A DNA stretch of 39,132 nucleotides from AC-32 sp035473395 (GTDB lineage: Bacteria; Actinomycetota; Thermoleophilia; Gaiellales; Gaiellaceae). The notes under the pieces were generated by a model, which did no database searches, was not told where the DNA came from, and worked only from the letters and a program-made list of their open reading frames with translations. The stretch spans positions 1 to 39,132 of the forward strand of contig DATIOF010000106.1 of assembly GCA_035473395.1 (NCBI GenBank). Direction: 5' to 3'. Of this stretch, positions 1 through 8,406 are shown piece by piece (within the stretch, counting starts at the first letter, position 1; each line of letters opens with the position of its first letter). Both the position numbers and the translations under genes were made by a program.

Positions 1-821
1 TCGCCGACCTTGGCGATCCGCCTGCGCATCGTCTTGACCGTGAACCGGGCCGGATCCGACCGCGCGACTTCCTTCCAGTCGAGCGGTGCGGAGACCCGGG
101 CGTCAGGCGTCGGGCGCACCGAATAGGCCGACGCGATCGTCCGGTCGCGCGCGTTCTGGCCGAAGTCGACGAACACCCCGCGCCGGTCGGCCACGCGCCA
201 CGTCGTCGTCGCAACCTCCTGGTTGCCGACGCGCCGCTCGACCTCCTCGGCCAGCGCCTTCGCAAACCGACGCACCTCCGGGAACGGCAGCTCCGGCCGG
301 ATCGGCGCCAGGACGTGCAGGCCGGTCGCGCCCGAGGTCTTCGGATAGGACGCGAGCCCGAGCTCGTCCATCACCTCCTTGACGACGAGCGCAATCTCGC
401 GGACGAACTCCCACGGGTTGCCCTCGCTCGGGTCGAGGTCGATCAGCAGGTAGTCAGGCCGCTCGATGTCGTCCACGCGCGAGTGCCACGTGTGCAGCTC
501 GATGCAGCCGAGATTGACCACCCAGGCCAGCGCGGCGGCGTTGTCGACGACCGCGAACACGGTCGAATGGCCGCTCGGGAACTGCACGAACTGCTCGCCG
601 ACGAAGTCGGGGTGCGCCGGCACGCGCTTCTGGTGAAAGAACTCGCCCTCGACGCCGTGCGGGTAACGCTTCATGTGGAACGGCCGGCGGCGGATGTGGT
701 GCAGCGCACCGGACGCGACCGCAAGGTAGTAGTCGACCAGGTCGCCCTTCGTCAGGCCCAGCTCGGGGAAGAAGACCTTGTCCGGGTTCGAGATCGCGAC
801 CTCGTGACGACCCACGCGCAT
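1..821 (-). CDS. ligD: LigD-type DNA polymerase/primase domain (partial, 3' end outside window)
   Basis: The protein runs off the left edge; about 273 residues are visible. Conceptual translation gives the archaeo-eukaryotic-primase-like polymerase domain of LigD, the enzyme that fills gaps and adds ribonucleotides at double-strand breaks during Ku-dependent end joining. Visible landmarks are an N-terminal VAISNPDKVFFPE-type stretch, a HMKRYP motif near residue 50, the metal-binding DLDP motif near residue 130 and the SGATGLHV motif near residue 165. The start is well supported: ATG at 821 has an in-frame TAG 12 bases upstream. Whether this is a stand-alone polymerase or the first domain of a full LigD (with nuclease and ligase) cannot be seen here. 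No ku gene is in the window. Confidence 0.88.
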   Translation of the reverse strand, partial: MRVGRHEVAISNPDKVFFPELGLTKGDLVDYYLAVASGALHHIRRRPFHMKRYPHGVEGEFFHQKRVPAHPDFVGEQFVQFPSGHSTVFAVVDNAAALAWVVNLGCIELHTWHSRVDDIERPDYLLIDLDPSEGNPWEFVREIALVVKEVMDELGLASYPKTSGATGLHVLAPIRPELPFPEVRRFAKALAEEVERRVGNQEVATTTWRVADRRGVFVDFGQNARDRTIASAYSVRPTPDARVSAPLDWKEVARSDPARFTVKTMRRRIAKVG

Positions 822-867
822 CCCGCAAATCTATGGGCCCGGTCGCCCGGGCCCACACCTTCAGAGG

Positions 868-956
868 CGGAGAGGGCGGGATTTGAACCCGCGATGGACG
901 TTTCCGCCCATACGCGATTTCCAGTCGCGCTCCTTAGACCGCTCGGACACCTCTCC
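868..956 (-). tRNA. tRNA-Ser(GGA)
   Basis: An 89-base class II tRNA. The acceptor stem GGAGAGG pairs with CCTCTCC, the T arm is GCGGG-TTCAAAT-CCCGC, and the anticodon loop CTGGAAA gives anticodon GGA. The long variable arm is typical of serine tRNAs. The 3' CCA is not encoded. Confidence 0.95.
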
Positions 957-1052
957 GCGAAGCGAGCAGGGTACCGCCCGCCGCCGCTTGACTCTGCGAA
1001 AGTCGAGGAGTAGAACCGCCGCAGCGGGGTCTCTACGAGGGGAGAGCACACG

Positions 1053-4000
1053 ATGGGACGCAAGCTGCTGATCGCGGTCGCCGCGGCACTGGCCTTGCCG
1101 ACGCTGTCGGCCGCCGCGCACGCACCGAAGCACGCCAAGCAGGGAACGAAGCTCACGAGGCCGACGGCGAGCGCCAAGGCGCCGAGCTTGCCCTCAACGC
1201 TGACGGTGGGCAAGCAGAGCGCGACCTGCCCAGCGCCCGACTACCTGCGGATCCGAAACGCGATTCGCGCGGCGCACGCCGGCGACATCATCGCGATCTG
1301 CCCGGGCACGTACGCCGAAGGACCAGGCACGCCCGGCAGCACCGTCCTGACGATCAACAAGGACCTGACCCTGCGCGGCGCCGGCGCCGACCAGGTGACG
1401 ATCGAGCCGCGCCAGGTCGGCGCAAACCGCATCGCAGCCGACCACCCGAACCTGCGCGACGGCCGCGGCGTGATCATCGCCGTCCTCGGCCAGAAGCAGA
1501 AGCCGGTCACCGTCAACATCTCGGGGGTCACGGTCGACGCAAACGGCGTCGCCGCGACCGCGGGGATCGTCTTCCGCGACGCACAGGGCTCCGTGAGCCG
1601 CTCGCACGTCACCGGCCTGGCCGTGGACGAGAGCAAGAACGGCTACACCGTCCCGGGCGGCTTCCGCAACGGGCCGTTCGGGATCGGGATCGCAGACGTC
1701 ACGCGCGTCAAGCCGACCGCTGCGAAGCCGAAGCCAATCGCGCCGCGGACGCTGACGATCGACCACTCGCGCGTCGATCACTACAACTCGGTCGGGGTCC
1801 TGATCGACGGCGCGACCGGCGACTACGCTCCGACGCAGAGCTCGCCGCTCACGGCCTCGGGCGTCCCGAACCGCGGCGTCCTGATCGCCGACGTGATCGC
1901 CGGGCGCAACTCGTGCAACCACTACAACGACTTCACCGCGGGCGGCCAGACCGACCCCGATCAGGGGCGGCTGATCGTCGGTGACTGCCAGCCGTCGGGC
2001 AGCGGGGCCACGGGCGTCCGCCCGCCGCTGCCGCTGTACGTCGGGCCGGACTTCGGCCAGGACGGCGTGCGGGTCACCGCCGGTGCCTCGATCCAGATCA
2101 CGGGCACCACGATCTCTTCGAACCTCGTACACGGCGCGAACGCGCCGGTCGGCACGGTGCTCGCCCCCACCCCGAACAACGACCCGTTCGCGTTGGGCAA
2201 CCACGCCGAGAACAACCAGAACCTCCGCCTCGGCGCAGGCCTCCGCCTCGTCGGCGCCGCGGCCTCGTCCGTGACGCAGAGCAACGTGACCGACAACGCG
2301 TTCGGCGTCCTCAACACGACGCTCAACGGGCTGGCCAACAACACGGCGACTCCGCTCGCTGCGCAGAACGACTACTGGGGACTCCGCGTCGGCTCCACCG
2401 CCGCGCCGATCCCGCTGCCGACGCCCGGCCCGGCGGTGTGGCCGAACAGCGCGTCGCCCGGCAGCACCTTCAACCCGCCGATCCCGGAGAACCCGGTGAA
2501 CGGCTCGCCGGTGCCGGACGTGAACTGCCCGGCGGGTGTCCTGAGCTCGGACTCGGTCTCGTTCTGCCCGTACCGCTCCAGCACGCAGTCGGACACGGTC
2601 GGCGGCGAGTGGCCGATCCCGGAGGCACCGATCGCCCAGACCGACCCGCCGAACTGCACGTCGGGCTCCGTGCAGCTCGACCCGAACATCCCGACCTACA
2701 ACTCGTTCTTCGGGACGGTTCTCGGCGGCCCGCTCGCCGGTGACGGCCTCTCCGGCGCGACCCCGTCCGCGAAGAAGACCGCGCAGCTGTCGGCATACAT
2801 GCAGGCGGTCGCCAACGCCGTGAACGCGAACCCAGGCACGACCGGGCAGCGGGTCGCGGTGAAGCTGTACCAGTCGGGCTCGAGCTTCCTGGGCGTGCCG
2901 TTCTACGTGATGGTCGTCGGGACGCCCGACAACATCGCGAACCTCGACGCGGGCCGCAACGACGCTGCGTTCTGGCGCGGCGTGATCGACGGCACGACGT
3001 CACAGACTGCCGCGCTCGCCGCGGTCGACACGCGGCCGGCGTTCGGCTGGATCACCGGCACCCCGCACGGCAACGAGCCGGCAGGCGGAGAAGGCTCGAC
3101 GAAAGAGCTCTACGAGCTGGTCGCCCGCACCGACTGCGCCAACTCGCAGCGGCTCAACAACCTCGACGTGTTCATCCAGCCGGTCACGGCGCCGGACGAC
3201 CGCGACCACAACGTCCGCACGCTGGCATGGGCCCTCGATCCCAACCGGGACCGCGGCGTGGTGGCGTCGCCCGAAAACCGGGCGCTGCTGACGTCCACCG
3301 CGACGTATCCGGGGCTCTTCTTCATCGACGCGCATCAGCAGTCGTCGGGCTACTTCTTCCCGCCCAACGAGGACGCGGCGCTGAACGAGATCTCGCACTT
3401 CGCGCTCGACCTGATCAACGACGTGATCGGGCCGGGCATCCAGCAGTCGTTCAACGACCAGAGCGGCCAGTACCGCAACTACAACACCTACGACCTGTTC
3501 GTCCCCGAGTACGGCGACACGGTGCCTGCCCTGATCATGGGCAGCGCCGGCATGACCTACGAGAAGGGCACGAACGAGAGCTACGGGAAGCAGGTCTACG
3601 ACCACTACCTCGCCATGGACACCACCGTGAACGAGGTCGCGTCGCGCAAGGCGGACCTGCTCAAGAAGTGGATCGCGCAATGGCCGGAGGCGGTCCAGCA
3701 GGGGCAGGACTGCAAGCAGCAGGGCAACTCCCAGGTCAGCCCGGTGGTGATCGACACCCTCGACGGTGTCGGGTCGACGATGGACCAGGACCCGAACACG
3801 CCCGTCTGCGGCTACTTCTTCCTGCCGAACGCGCACTCGGGCGATGTGGCCACGACGCTGAAGGACCTCCAGTCCGTACGCGTCCAGGTCTACAAGCTGA
3901 ACTCGGCCGTGACGCTCCCGGGCGTGCACCGGTTCGGCAACTTCAACCAGAACGCGCCCGGCCTGGCCGCACCGCCGGCCTGCACGTCGACGGCGATGCC

Positions 4001-5375
4001 GCCCGTCTGCCCGGCGCCGCCCGTCGCGTCGCCGTCGCCGGCGCTGACGGAGGCGATGACGCTCCCGGCCGGAACGCTCTACGTCCCGCTGAACCAGGGC
4101 AACAAGCACTGGATCCAGGCGGTGCTCGGCGAGAACCCGTACCTGCCCTTCCCGTATTTCTACGACCAGGTGACGTGGTCGTACTCGATGCTGCGGGGCT
4201 TCAGCGGCAACGGGTTCCTCACGCAGCAGCTCCCGGCTGGGACGTCGATGAGCTTGGTGTCGGACCCGAGCGCGACGACGCCGGCCCCTGCGGGGTCGCC
4301 GGTGTACGCGTTCAACACGGACTCGATGTCGAGCCTCTCGATGGCGAGCCAGCTCCTGAGCCAGGGAGCCGCCGTCTACCGCGGTGCCTCGGCGTTCGAC
4401 GCGGTCGGCACGCACTTCACCACCGGCGCCGCGCTCGTCGACGCAACGTCGATCCCGCTCGCGACGCTGAACGCGGACTCGGCACAGTGGGGAACCCCGG
4501 TCTACGGGCTCGGCTCGTACCCGGTGAGCCGCTACGCGCTCCGGCTCCCGAAGATCGGCCTCTACACCGGCGGCACGACGGCGCCGACCAACCCGACCTT
4601 CAAGGGAACCGGCGACGGGCAGTGCACCTCGACGGCCTACTGCGAGGCGATGTACGACCTGAGCGTGAAGGAGAAGATCCCGGTCTCCCAGCTCGGGCAG
4701 ATCACCTCCACCGACCTCGCCAACGGCGTCCTGGTCAGCCAGGGCTACACGGCCTTCGTGAACCCGGGCTCGACGGTCGCGGCAGGCGCCGGCGCCACGG
4801 CGCTGCAGAACTTCGTCAACGCCGGCGGCATCTACATCGGTTCCACCGCGGGCGGCACCACGAGCGCCCGCAACGCGGGGATCACGCTGCTCAACACGTC
4901 GGCGATCAGCGGGCTCAGCACCCCGGGCTCGACATTCGACGGCGTGTTCTCGACGGCGACCCCGGCCGGCTGGGGCTTCGACACCGGCGGCTGGATCTAC
5001 CGCTCGTCCAGCGGCGACCCGACGTTCAACCCGGCGACGATGGTCGGCAACGGGACGACGATCCCGGCGCCGACCGCGGTCGTGACATACGGGCCGTCGG
5101 GCGACTGCGGCGGGCCGGTCTTCGACGTCTCGACCACCCAGCGCGGCTACAGCAACTGCTACGGCTACGAGGTCAACGCGAACAACACGCTGCCGGCCGC
5201 GAACACGAGCACGCCGCTTCCGGGCAGGCCGGCGGTGGTCGACCAGCCGTTCGGCGCCGGGCACGCGATCCTGGTCGGCTTCGACCCGTGGTACCGCATG
5301 TGGACGACGCAGGAGGAGCGCCTCGTGCTGAACGGCGTCCTCTACCCGGCCGGCGCGGCGATCCCGGCCTCCTGA
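1053..5375 (+). CDS. Secreted beta-helix / M14 zinc carboxypeptidase multidomain protein (1440 aa)
   Basis: Exported protein with a clear signal peptide (basic MGRK, hydrophobic to about residue 22, cleavage after an A-H-A region). Residues about 50-480 look like a right-handed parallel beta-helix of the pectate-lyase type: a CPGTY start motif, TLRGAG, many short beta repeats with N/D turns. An M14 metallocarboxypeptidase-like domain follows at about 590-880, with zinc ligands H672-x2-E675 (HGNE), H761 (DAHQQ) and a likely catalytic E837 (TYEKG). The last 300 residues contain a domain resembling class I glutamine-amidotransferase folds. Family knowledge suggests removal of C-terminal residues from extracellular peptides or cell-wall peptides; the helix may bind polysaccharide. 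The start has a GGGGAG ribosome site. It is monocistronic, closed by a strong hairpin. Confidence 0.85.
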   Translation: MGRKLLIAVAAALALPTLSAAAHAPKHAKQGTKLTRPTASAKAPSLPSTLTVGKQSATCPAPDYLRIRNAIRAAHAGDIIAICPGTYAEGPGTPGSTVLTINKDLTLRGAGADQVTIEPRQVGANRIAADHPNLRDGRGVIIAVLGQKQKPVTVNISGVTVDANGVAATAGIVFRDAQGSVSRSHVTGLAVDESKNGYTVPGGFRNGPFGIGIADVTRVKPTAAKPKPIAPRTLTIDHSRVDHYNSVGVLIDGATGDYAPTQSSPLTASGVPNRGVLIADVIAGRNSCNHYNDFTAGGQTDPDQGRLIVGDCQPSGSGATGVRPPLPLYVGPDFGQDGVRVTAGASIQITGTTISSNLVHGANAPVGTVLAPTPNNDPFALGNHAENNQNLRLGAGLRLVGAAASSVTQSNVTDNAFGVLNTTLNGLANNTATPLAAQNDYWGLRVGSTAAPIPLPTPGPAVWPNSASPGSTFNPPIPENPVNGSPVPDVNCPAGVLSSDSVSFCPYRSSTQSDTVGGEWPIPEAPIAQTDPPNCTSGSVQLDPNIPTYNSFFGTVLGGPLAGDGLSGATPSAKKTAQLSAYMQAVANAVNANPGTTGQRVAVKLYQSGSSFLGVPFYVMVVGTPDNIANLDAGRNDAAFWRGVIDGTTSQTAALAAVDTRPAFGWITGTPHGNEPAGGEGSTKELYELVARTDCANSQRLNNLDVFIQPVTAPDDRDHNVRTLAWALDPNRDRGVVASPENRALLTSTATYPGLFFIDAHQQSSGYFFPPNEDAALNEISHFALDLINDVIGPGIQQSFNDQSGQYRNYNTYDLFVPEYGDTVPALIMGSAGMTYEKGTNESYGKQVYDHYLAMDTTVNEVASRKADLLKKWIAQWPEAVQQGQDCKQQGNSQVSPVVIDTLDGVGSTMDQDPNTPVCGYFFLPNAHSGDVATTLKDLQSVRVQVYKLNSAVTLPGVHRFGNFNQNAPGLAAPPACTSTAMPPVCPAPPVASPSPALTEAMTLPAGTLYVPLNQGNKHWIQAVLGENPYLPFPYFYDQVTWSYSMLRGFSGNGFLTQQLPAGTSMSLVSDPSATTPAPAGSPVYAFNTDSMSSLSMASQLLSQGAAVYRGASAFDAVGTHFTTGAALVDATSIPLATLNADSAQWGTPVYGLGSYPVSRYALRLPKIGLYTGGTTAPTNPTFKGTGDGQCTSTAYCEAMYDLSVKEKIPVSQLGQITSTDLANGVLVSQGYTAFVNPGSTVAAGAGATALQNFVNAGGIYIGSTAGGTTSARNAGITLLNTSAISGLSTPGSTFDGVFSTATPAGWGFDTGGWIYRSSSGDPTFNPATMVGNGTTIPAPTAVVTYGPSGDCGGPVFDVSTTQRGYSNCYGYEVNANNTLPAANTSTPLPGRPAVVDQPFGAGHAILVGFDPWYRMWTTQEERLVLNGVLYPAGAAIPAS

Positions 5376-5379
5376 CGCA

Positions 5380-5418
5380 ACGAAGGGCGCGCCTCCGCTC
5401 GGGAGGCGCGCCCTTCGT
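5380..5418. terminator. Bidirectional intrinsic terminator-like hairpin
   Basis: A perfect 17-bp stem (5380-5396 with 5402-5418) and a 5-base loop, lying between the stop at 5375 on the plus strand and the convergent stop at 5424 on the minus strand. There is no long T-run, as is common in high-GC genomes. It should serve both genes. Confidence 0.85.
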
Positions 5419-5423
5419 CGTTC

Positions 5424-5705
5424 CTACCTCGTCTGGTGAATCGCGACGTCGTAGCGGGTGACCGACGTGCGGTTTCCCGGCGTGTCGTCGGTCGACATCG
5501 CGCTCAGCACCTCGTCGCCCCTGCGGTAGTCGTCCTCGTTCTCGAACGTGATGATGACGAGCACCTTGTCGGACTCGGGATCGTGGAGGGCGAGCATCTC
5601 CTTCGGGTTCAGGCCCTCCGGCGGCTCGCCGCCCTCGATCTCCCTCCGCATCTCGTCCATCCGTTCCTTGCTGACGCCGTCGAACGTGACCACGCGCGCG
5701 AGCAT
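5424..5705 (-). CDS. Small dimeric alpha/beta-barrel-like protein (ABM-type), 93 aa
   Basis: A 93-residue soluble protein starting MLARVVTFDGV, then an amphipathic helix (residues 11-25), a central strand around KVLVIITFENEDDY, a second helix and a final strand. The pattern and length fit the antibiotic-biosynthesis-monooxygenase/EthD-like ferredoxin fold, where small proteins form dimers that oxidise or simply bind aromatic or lipid ligands. I see no catalytic signature, so the substrate is unknown. The start is well supported by an AAGGAGG ribosome site seven bases before ATG. It is a single gene between the hairpin at 5380-5418 and a tRNA gene. Confidence 0.75.
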   Translation of the reverse strand: MLARVVTFDGVSKERMDEMRREIEGGEPPEGLNPKEMLALHDPESDKVLVIITFENEDDYRRGDEVLSAMSTDDTPGNRTSVTRYDVAIHQTR

Positions 5706-5783
5706 GTGAAGCCTCCTTGTGGGGGTGAGGCAACCCTACGCCGGACCCCGCCCGCCAGTCGAGCGGGATCCGGCTACGGAGAG

Positions 5784-5872
5784 CGGAGGGGGAGGGATTT
5801 GAACCCTCGTCGGACCTAACGGCCCGAAACGGTTTTCGAGACCGCCGCATTCGACCGCTCTGCCACCCCTCC
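5784..5872 (-). tRNA. tRNA-Ser(CGA)
   Basis: An 89-base class II tRNA. The acceptor GGAGGGG pairs with CCCCTCC, the T arm is GAGGG-TTCAAAT-CCCTC, and the anticodon loop CTCGAAA gives anticodon CGA. The long variable arm marks it as a serine tRNA. CCA is not encoded. Confidence 0.95.
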
Positions 5873-5923
5873 GGGACGGCGTAGCGTAGCGGCCGAGGGG
5901 CTCGGCTATTCTTTTGCGCTCGC

Positions 5924-6015
5924 GGAGAAGTGGCCGAGTGGCTGAAGGCGGCGCCCTGCTAAGGCGTTAGGTGGGGAGAATCCCTGCCTCGAGGGTTCGA
6001 ATCCCTCCTTCTCCG
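5924..6015 (+). tRNA. tRNA-Ser(GCT)
   Basis: A 92-base class II tRNA on the plus strand, divergent from the tRNA-Ser(CGA) gene only 51 bases away. The acceptor GGAGAAG pairs with CTTCTCC, and the anticodon loop CTGCTAA gives anticodon GCT, reading AGC/AGT serine codons. It has a long variable arm and no encoded CCA. Confidence 0.95.
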
Positions 6016-6023
6016 TCCTGACC

Positions 6024-6062
6024 GCAGCACCGGTGCCCGGCTGAGCCGGCGCCCGGTGCTGC
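6024..6062. terminator. Hairpin between tRNA-Ser(GCT) and the convergent phosphoesterase gene
   Basis: Arms of 10 bp (6024-6033 with 6053-6062), then a 3x3 internal loop and a 5-bp inner stem capped by TGA. It lies just after the tRNA gene and before the minus-strand stop at 6081, so it can end both transcripts. Confidence 0.6.
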
Positions 6063-6080
6063 TCGCGCCGCTGGGCCGAC

Positions 6081-7424
6081 TCAGAAGACGGACTTGCCCG
6101 CCGCCGCCAGCTGGCGGCGGGCTGCCAGCAGGTCGCCCTTCGCGCCGAGGAAGTCCTTCTGGAAGTCCGTCAGCTCGTGCGGCACCGCCATGCCCTCGCC
6201 GGGCTGCGGCACGCCGTCGAGGACCATCTCCTCGTGCCAGTTCGCCGAGTCGTCGACGAGCGCCTGGTACTCGGAGCGCTTGATCCTGCGCGCCGTCGAG
6301 CGGGTCAAGAGCTCGCCGAGGTGGCTCGCGGCCGCGACGCGCTTGCCCATGTTCGGGATCTTCCCGTTCGGCTTGGCGGCGAAGCGCGTCAGGATCGTCT
6401 TGATGATCGACGTGTGGTCGAAGACGGTCTTCGACACCGATCCGGCCGCGACGTAGGGCGAGATGACGAGCGCGGGGACGCGCGGGCCATAGCGCCGCAT
6501 CGCCGGCCGGTCGTCGGCGGCGGGAGGCGGCTGAACGTGGTCGAAGAAGCCACCGTGCTCGTCGTACGTGATCACGAGCAGCGTCTTGCGCCAGGCTGGG
6601 CCCTGCATGACCGCGTCGACGAGCTGCAGCACCAGCTTCTGGCCCGCACGCAGGTCCGAAGGCGGATGGTCGTCGTTCGAGCCCGCCGGTCCGAACGTCA
6701 GGTCGTAGAAGTTCGGGTCGATCCAGGAGACGGCCGGCAGGTCGCCCTTGGCGGCACGCTCGAGGAAGCTGCGGTGGCCGAAGACGTCGCGACGGTCGAA
6801 GAACGCGGGCACGTTCTCGAGCGAGAGCCCGACCTCCGGGTCGAGCAGCCAGATCGTCGGCACGTAGTCGTGCGAGTACCAGCGCCACTGGTCCGGCTTC
6901 AGATGCCGCACGAAGGACGGAACGTTGTACGGGCGGCTCGGCTTGATGTTGTCGCGCAGGCCGTTCGAGGTGCCGGCTGCGGCGTAGCAACGATTGGGCA
7001 TCGTCGCGCCGGCGACCGAGCAGAACCAGTGGTCGCAGACGCAGAACTCGCGCGCGAGGAAGTCGTAGACCGGCAGGTGCTCTGCCGGGTGGTAGGCCAT
7101 CACCACGCCAGGGTTCGCGCCGCCGCCCTTACGCGTCTTCATGAAGTTCGAGACGAAGCCGCCGCAGTCGTGGGAGAGCTGCTCGTCCACGCACCAGCCC
7201 GAGTGGCACGGGTCCTGCGCCTTGCTCATGATCGTCCGCGCCGCCGGCCGGACGTGGAAGGACTCGCCGCGGTAGTCGTTCTTCATCGCGAGCGTCGGCC
7301 CCTCGATGTCGGTGCGCCCCTGGTCGATCGTCAGGAAGCCGAGCATGTGGTCGAACGACCTGTTCTCCATCATCAGGACGACGACGTGGTCGATCTTGCG
7401 GAGGTTCTGATCGGCCTCGGTCAC
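6081..7424 (-). CDS. PF04185 phosphoesterase (phospholipase C / acid phosphatase-like)
   Basis: A 447-residue member of the bacterial phosphoesterase family that contains non-haemolytic phospholipases C and acid phosphatases (alkaline-phosphatase fold). Seen: the N-terminal MMENRSFDHMLG signature with metal-binding E and N, then PNRCYAAAGTS, DEHGGFFDHV (metal ligands) and FDHTSIIKTIL. The enzyme should cleave phosphodiesters or phosphomonoesters of lipids or nucleotides. The family is usually exported, but no signal peptide is visible with this start. The GTG at 7424 is my choice; the frame stays open to a TTG at 7535, but that leader is low-complexity and lacks a ribosome site. An 18-codon ORF with a good ribosome site ends in an overlap with the GTG, so translation may be coupled. 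Confidence 0.85.
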   Translation of the reverse strand: MTEADQNLRKIDHVVVLMMENRSFDHMLGFLTIDQGRTDIEGPTLAMKNDYRGESFHVRPAARTIMSKAQDPCHSGWCVDEQLSHDCGGFVSNFMKTRKGGGANPGVVMAYHPAEHLPVYDFLAREFCVCDHWFCSVAGATMPNRCYAAAGTSNGLRDNIKPSRPYNVPSFVRHLKPDQWRWYSHDYVPTIWLLDPEVGLSLENVPAFFDRRDVFGHRSFLERAAKGDLPAVSWIDPNFYDLTFGPAGSNDDHPPSDLRAGQKLVLQLVDAVMQGPAWRKTLLVITYDEHGGFFDHVQPPPAADDRPAMRRYGPRVPALVISPYVAAGSVSKTVFDHTSIIKTILTRFAAKPNGKIPNMGKRVAAASHLGELLTRSTARRIKRSEYQALVDDSANWHEEMVLDGVPQPGEGMAVPHELTDFQKDFLGAKGDLLAARRQLAAAGKSVF

Positions 7425-7541
7425 TGGCGCGCCTGGAAAGCCGACTGTGCCGCAGTCCGGATTGGCCGCGGAGCCATGGCTCCCCCTTGTTGGACCGAGT
7501 ACGCCGACGCTACCGGGCGGCGCCGGGGCCGTCAACCACGC

Positions 7542-8126
7542 TCAGGAGACGGTCAGCTTGACGTCCATCCCAGCCTGCTTGTGGCCCGGGACAGAGCAGT
7601 AGACGTCGTAGCTCCCCGGCTTCAGGTCGACGTTCAGCGTCGCCGAGGCGCCGGGGGCGATCGTCGGGGTCTTCTCGTCCACTCCGTTGCCCTGGATCAC
7701 CAGGTCGTGGTCGATCTTGCCGTCGTTCTTCACCTCGAAGCTGTAGGAGCCGGCCGCGACCGTGGTCTTCGGCAGCGCGATCTTGAACTCGGTCTCGCTG
7801 ACCGGGACCGAGGTCGGCGCGCTGGTCGTCGTGCCGGTCGTCGCGCTGGTCGTGGTCGTCGCGGTGGTCGTGGTCGCCTGGGTGGTCGTGGTCTCGGTGC
7901 CCTTCGCCTCCGCGGCCTTGCTCTCCCGGGCGAGGACGATCACGGCGGACATCATCCCGACGAAGAGCAGCAGGCACGCGGCGATGAACACCCGCAGCCC
8001 GCGCCCCGGGAACTCCGGGTACCAGCGCGGCACCAGCAGCGAGACGATCAGCGAGAAACCGGCGAAGCCCAGGACAGCGAGCCCGAGCCCGATCTTGTGC
8101 CCCGTCGAGAGCCCCAGCAGCAGCAC
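7542..8126 (-). CDS. Membrane-anchored cupredoxin (type 1 copper protein), 194 aa
   Basis: Two transmembrane helices (about 12-32 and 44-66) precede a Thr-rich low-complexity spacer (about 77-101) and a C-terminal plastocyanin/cupredoxin domain (about 110-194). The full type 1 copper ligand set is visible: H140 in KIDHDL, then C177, H182 and M187 in YCSVPGHKQAGM. The domain probably sits outside the membrane on its Thr-rich stalk and carries electrons, or binds copper, near a respiratory complex. No oxidase gene is adjacent. The ATG at 8126 has no obvious strong ribosome site. The gene lies between the PF04185 enzyme and a tiny membrane protein on the same strand. Confidence 0.88.
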   Translation of the reverse strand: MLLLGLSTGHKIGLGLAVLGFAGFSLIVSLLVPRWYPEFPGRGLRVFIAACLLLFVGMMSAVIVLARESKAAEAKGTETTTTQATTTTATTTTSATTGTTTSAPTSVPVSETEFKIALPKTTVAAGSYSFEVKNDGKIDHDLVIQGNGVDEKTPTIAPGASATLNVDLKPGSYDVYCSVPGHKQAGMDVKLTVS

Positions 8127-8163
8127 CGCGGGAACCTAGCACGGCTCTGGCGCCGGCTCGCCC

Positions 8164-8334
8164 CTATGCGGTGGCGGGCTTCCGCGCGTAGACCGCGTAA
8201 CCGACGATCCAGACGAGCGGGAAGATGAACCCGATCAGGAACAGCAGCCAACGGCCCTTGTAGGCCAGTCCCAGGCCGAAGATCAGCAACAGGATCATGT
8301 ACAGGAACGCCCCGATTCCGATTCCCCACCACAT
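8164..8334 (-). CDS. Small two-helix membrane protein (56 aa)
   Basis: A 56-residue protein that begins MWWGIGIG and consists almost entirely of two hydrophobic helices (about 3-21 and 27-47) with a short charged turn (YKGRW) and a basic C-terminus. The start is set by an AAAGGAGAG ribosome site four bases before the ATG at 8334; a longer in-frame reading to 8388 lacks such a site. No function is recognised. Small proteins of this PLDc_N/hypothetical type often accompany membrane complexes. It sits 37 bases upstream of the cupredoxin gene on the same strand, which suggests co-transcription. Confidence 0.7.
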   Translation of the reverse strand: MWWGIGIGAFLYMILLLIFGLGLAYKGRWLLFLIGFIFPLVWIVGYAVYARKPATA

Positions 8335-8406
8335 GGTCTCTCCTTTGTTCGACGGACGCAGGTTCCCCAGGGCAGGCGGGCCGCGCATCGCCCGATCCGG
8401 GTGACG

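Noticed and set aside
3000..5461. Long open frames of about 750 codons on both strands antisense or out of frame to the 1440-residue protein
   Set aside because: They are Arg/Gly/Ala-rich shadows caused by high GC, lack recognisable motifs and lie inside a gene with clear domains.
7840..7900. GTGGTCGTC-like tandem repeats
   Set aside because: They simply encode the Thr-rich stalk of the cupredoxin; such stalks are common and the repeats are imperfect.
6177..8228. A 683-codon plus-strand open frame across the phosphoesterase and cupredoxin genes
   Set aside because: Its translation is low-complexity (Arg/Val/Asp/Glu); the minus-strand genes have full catalytic motifs.
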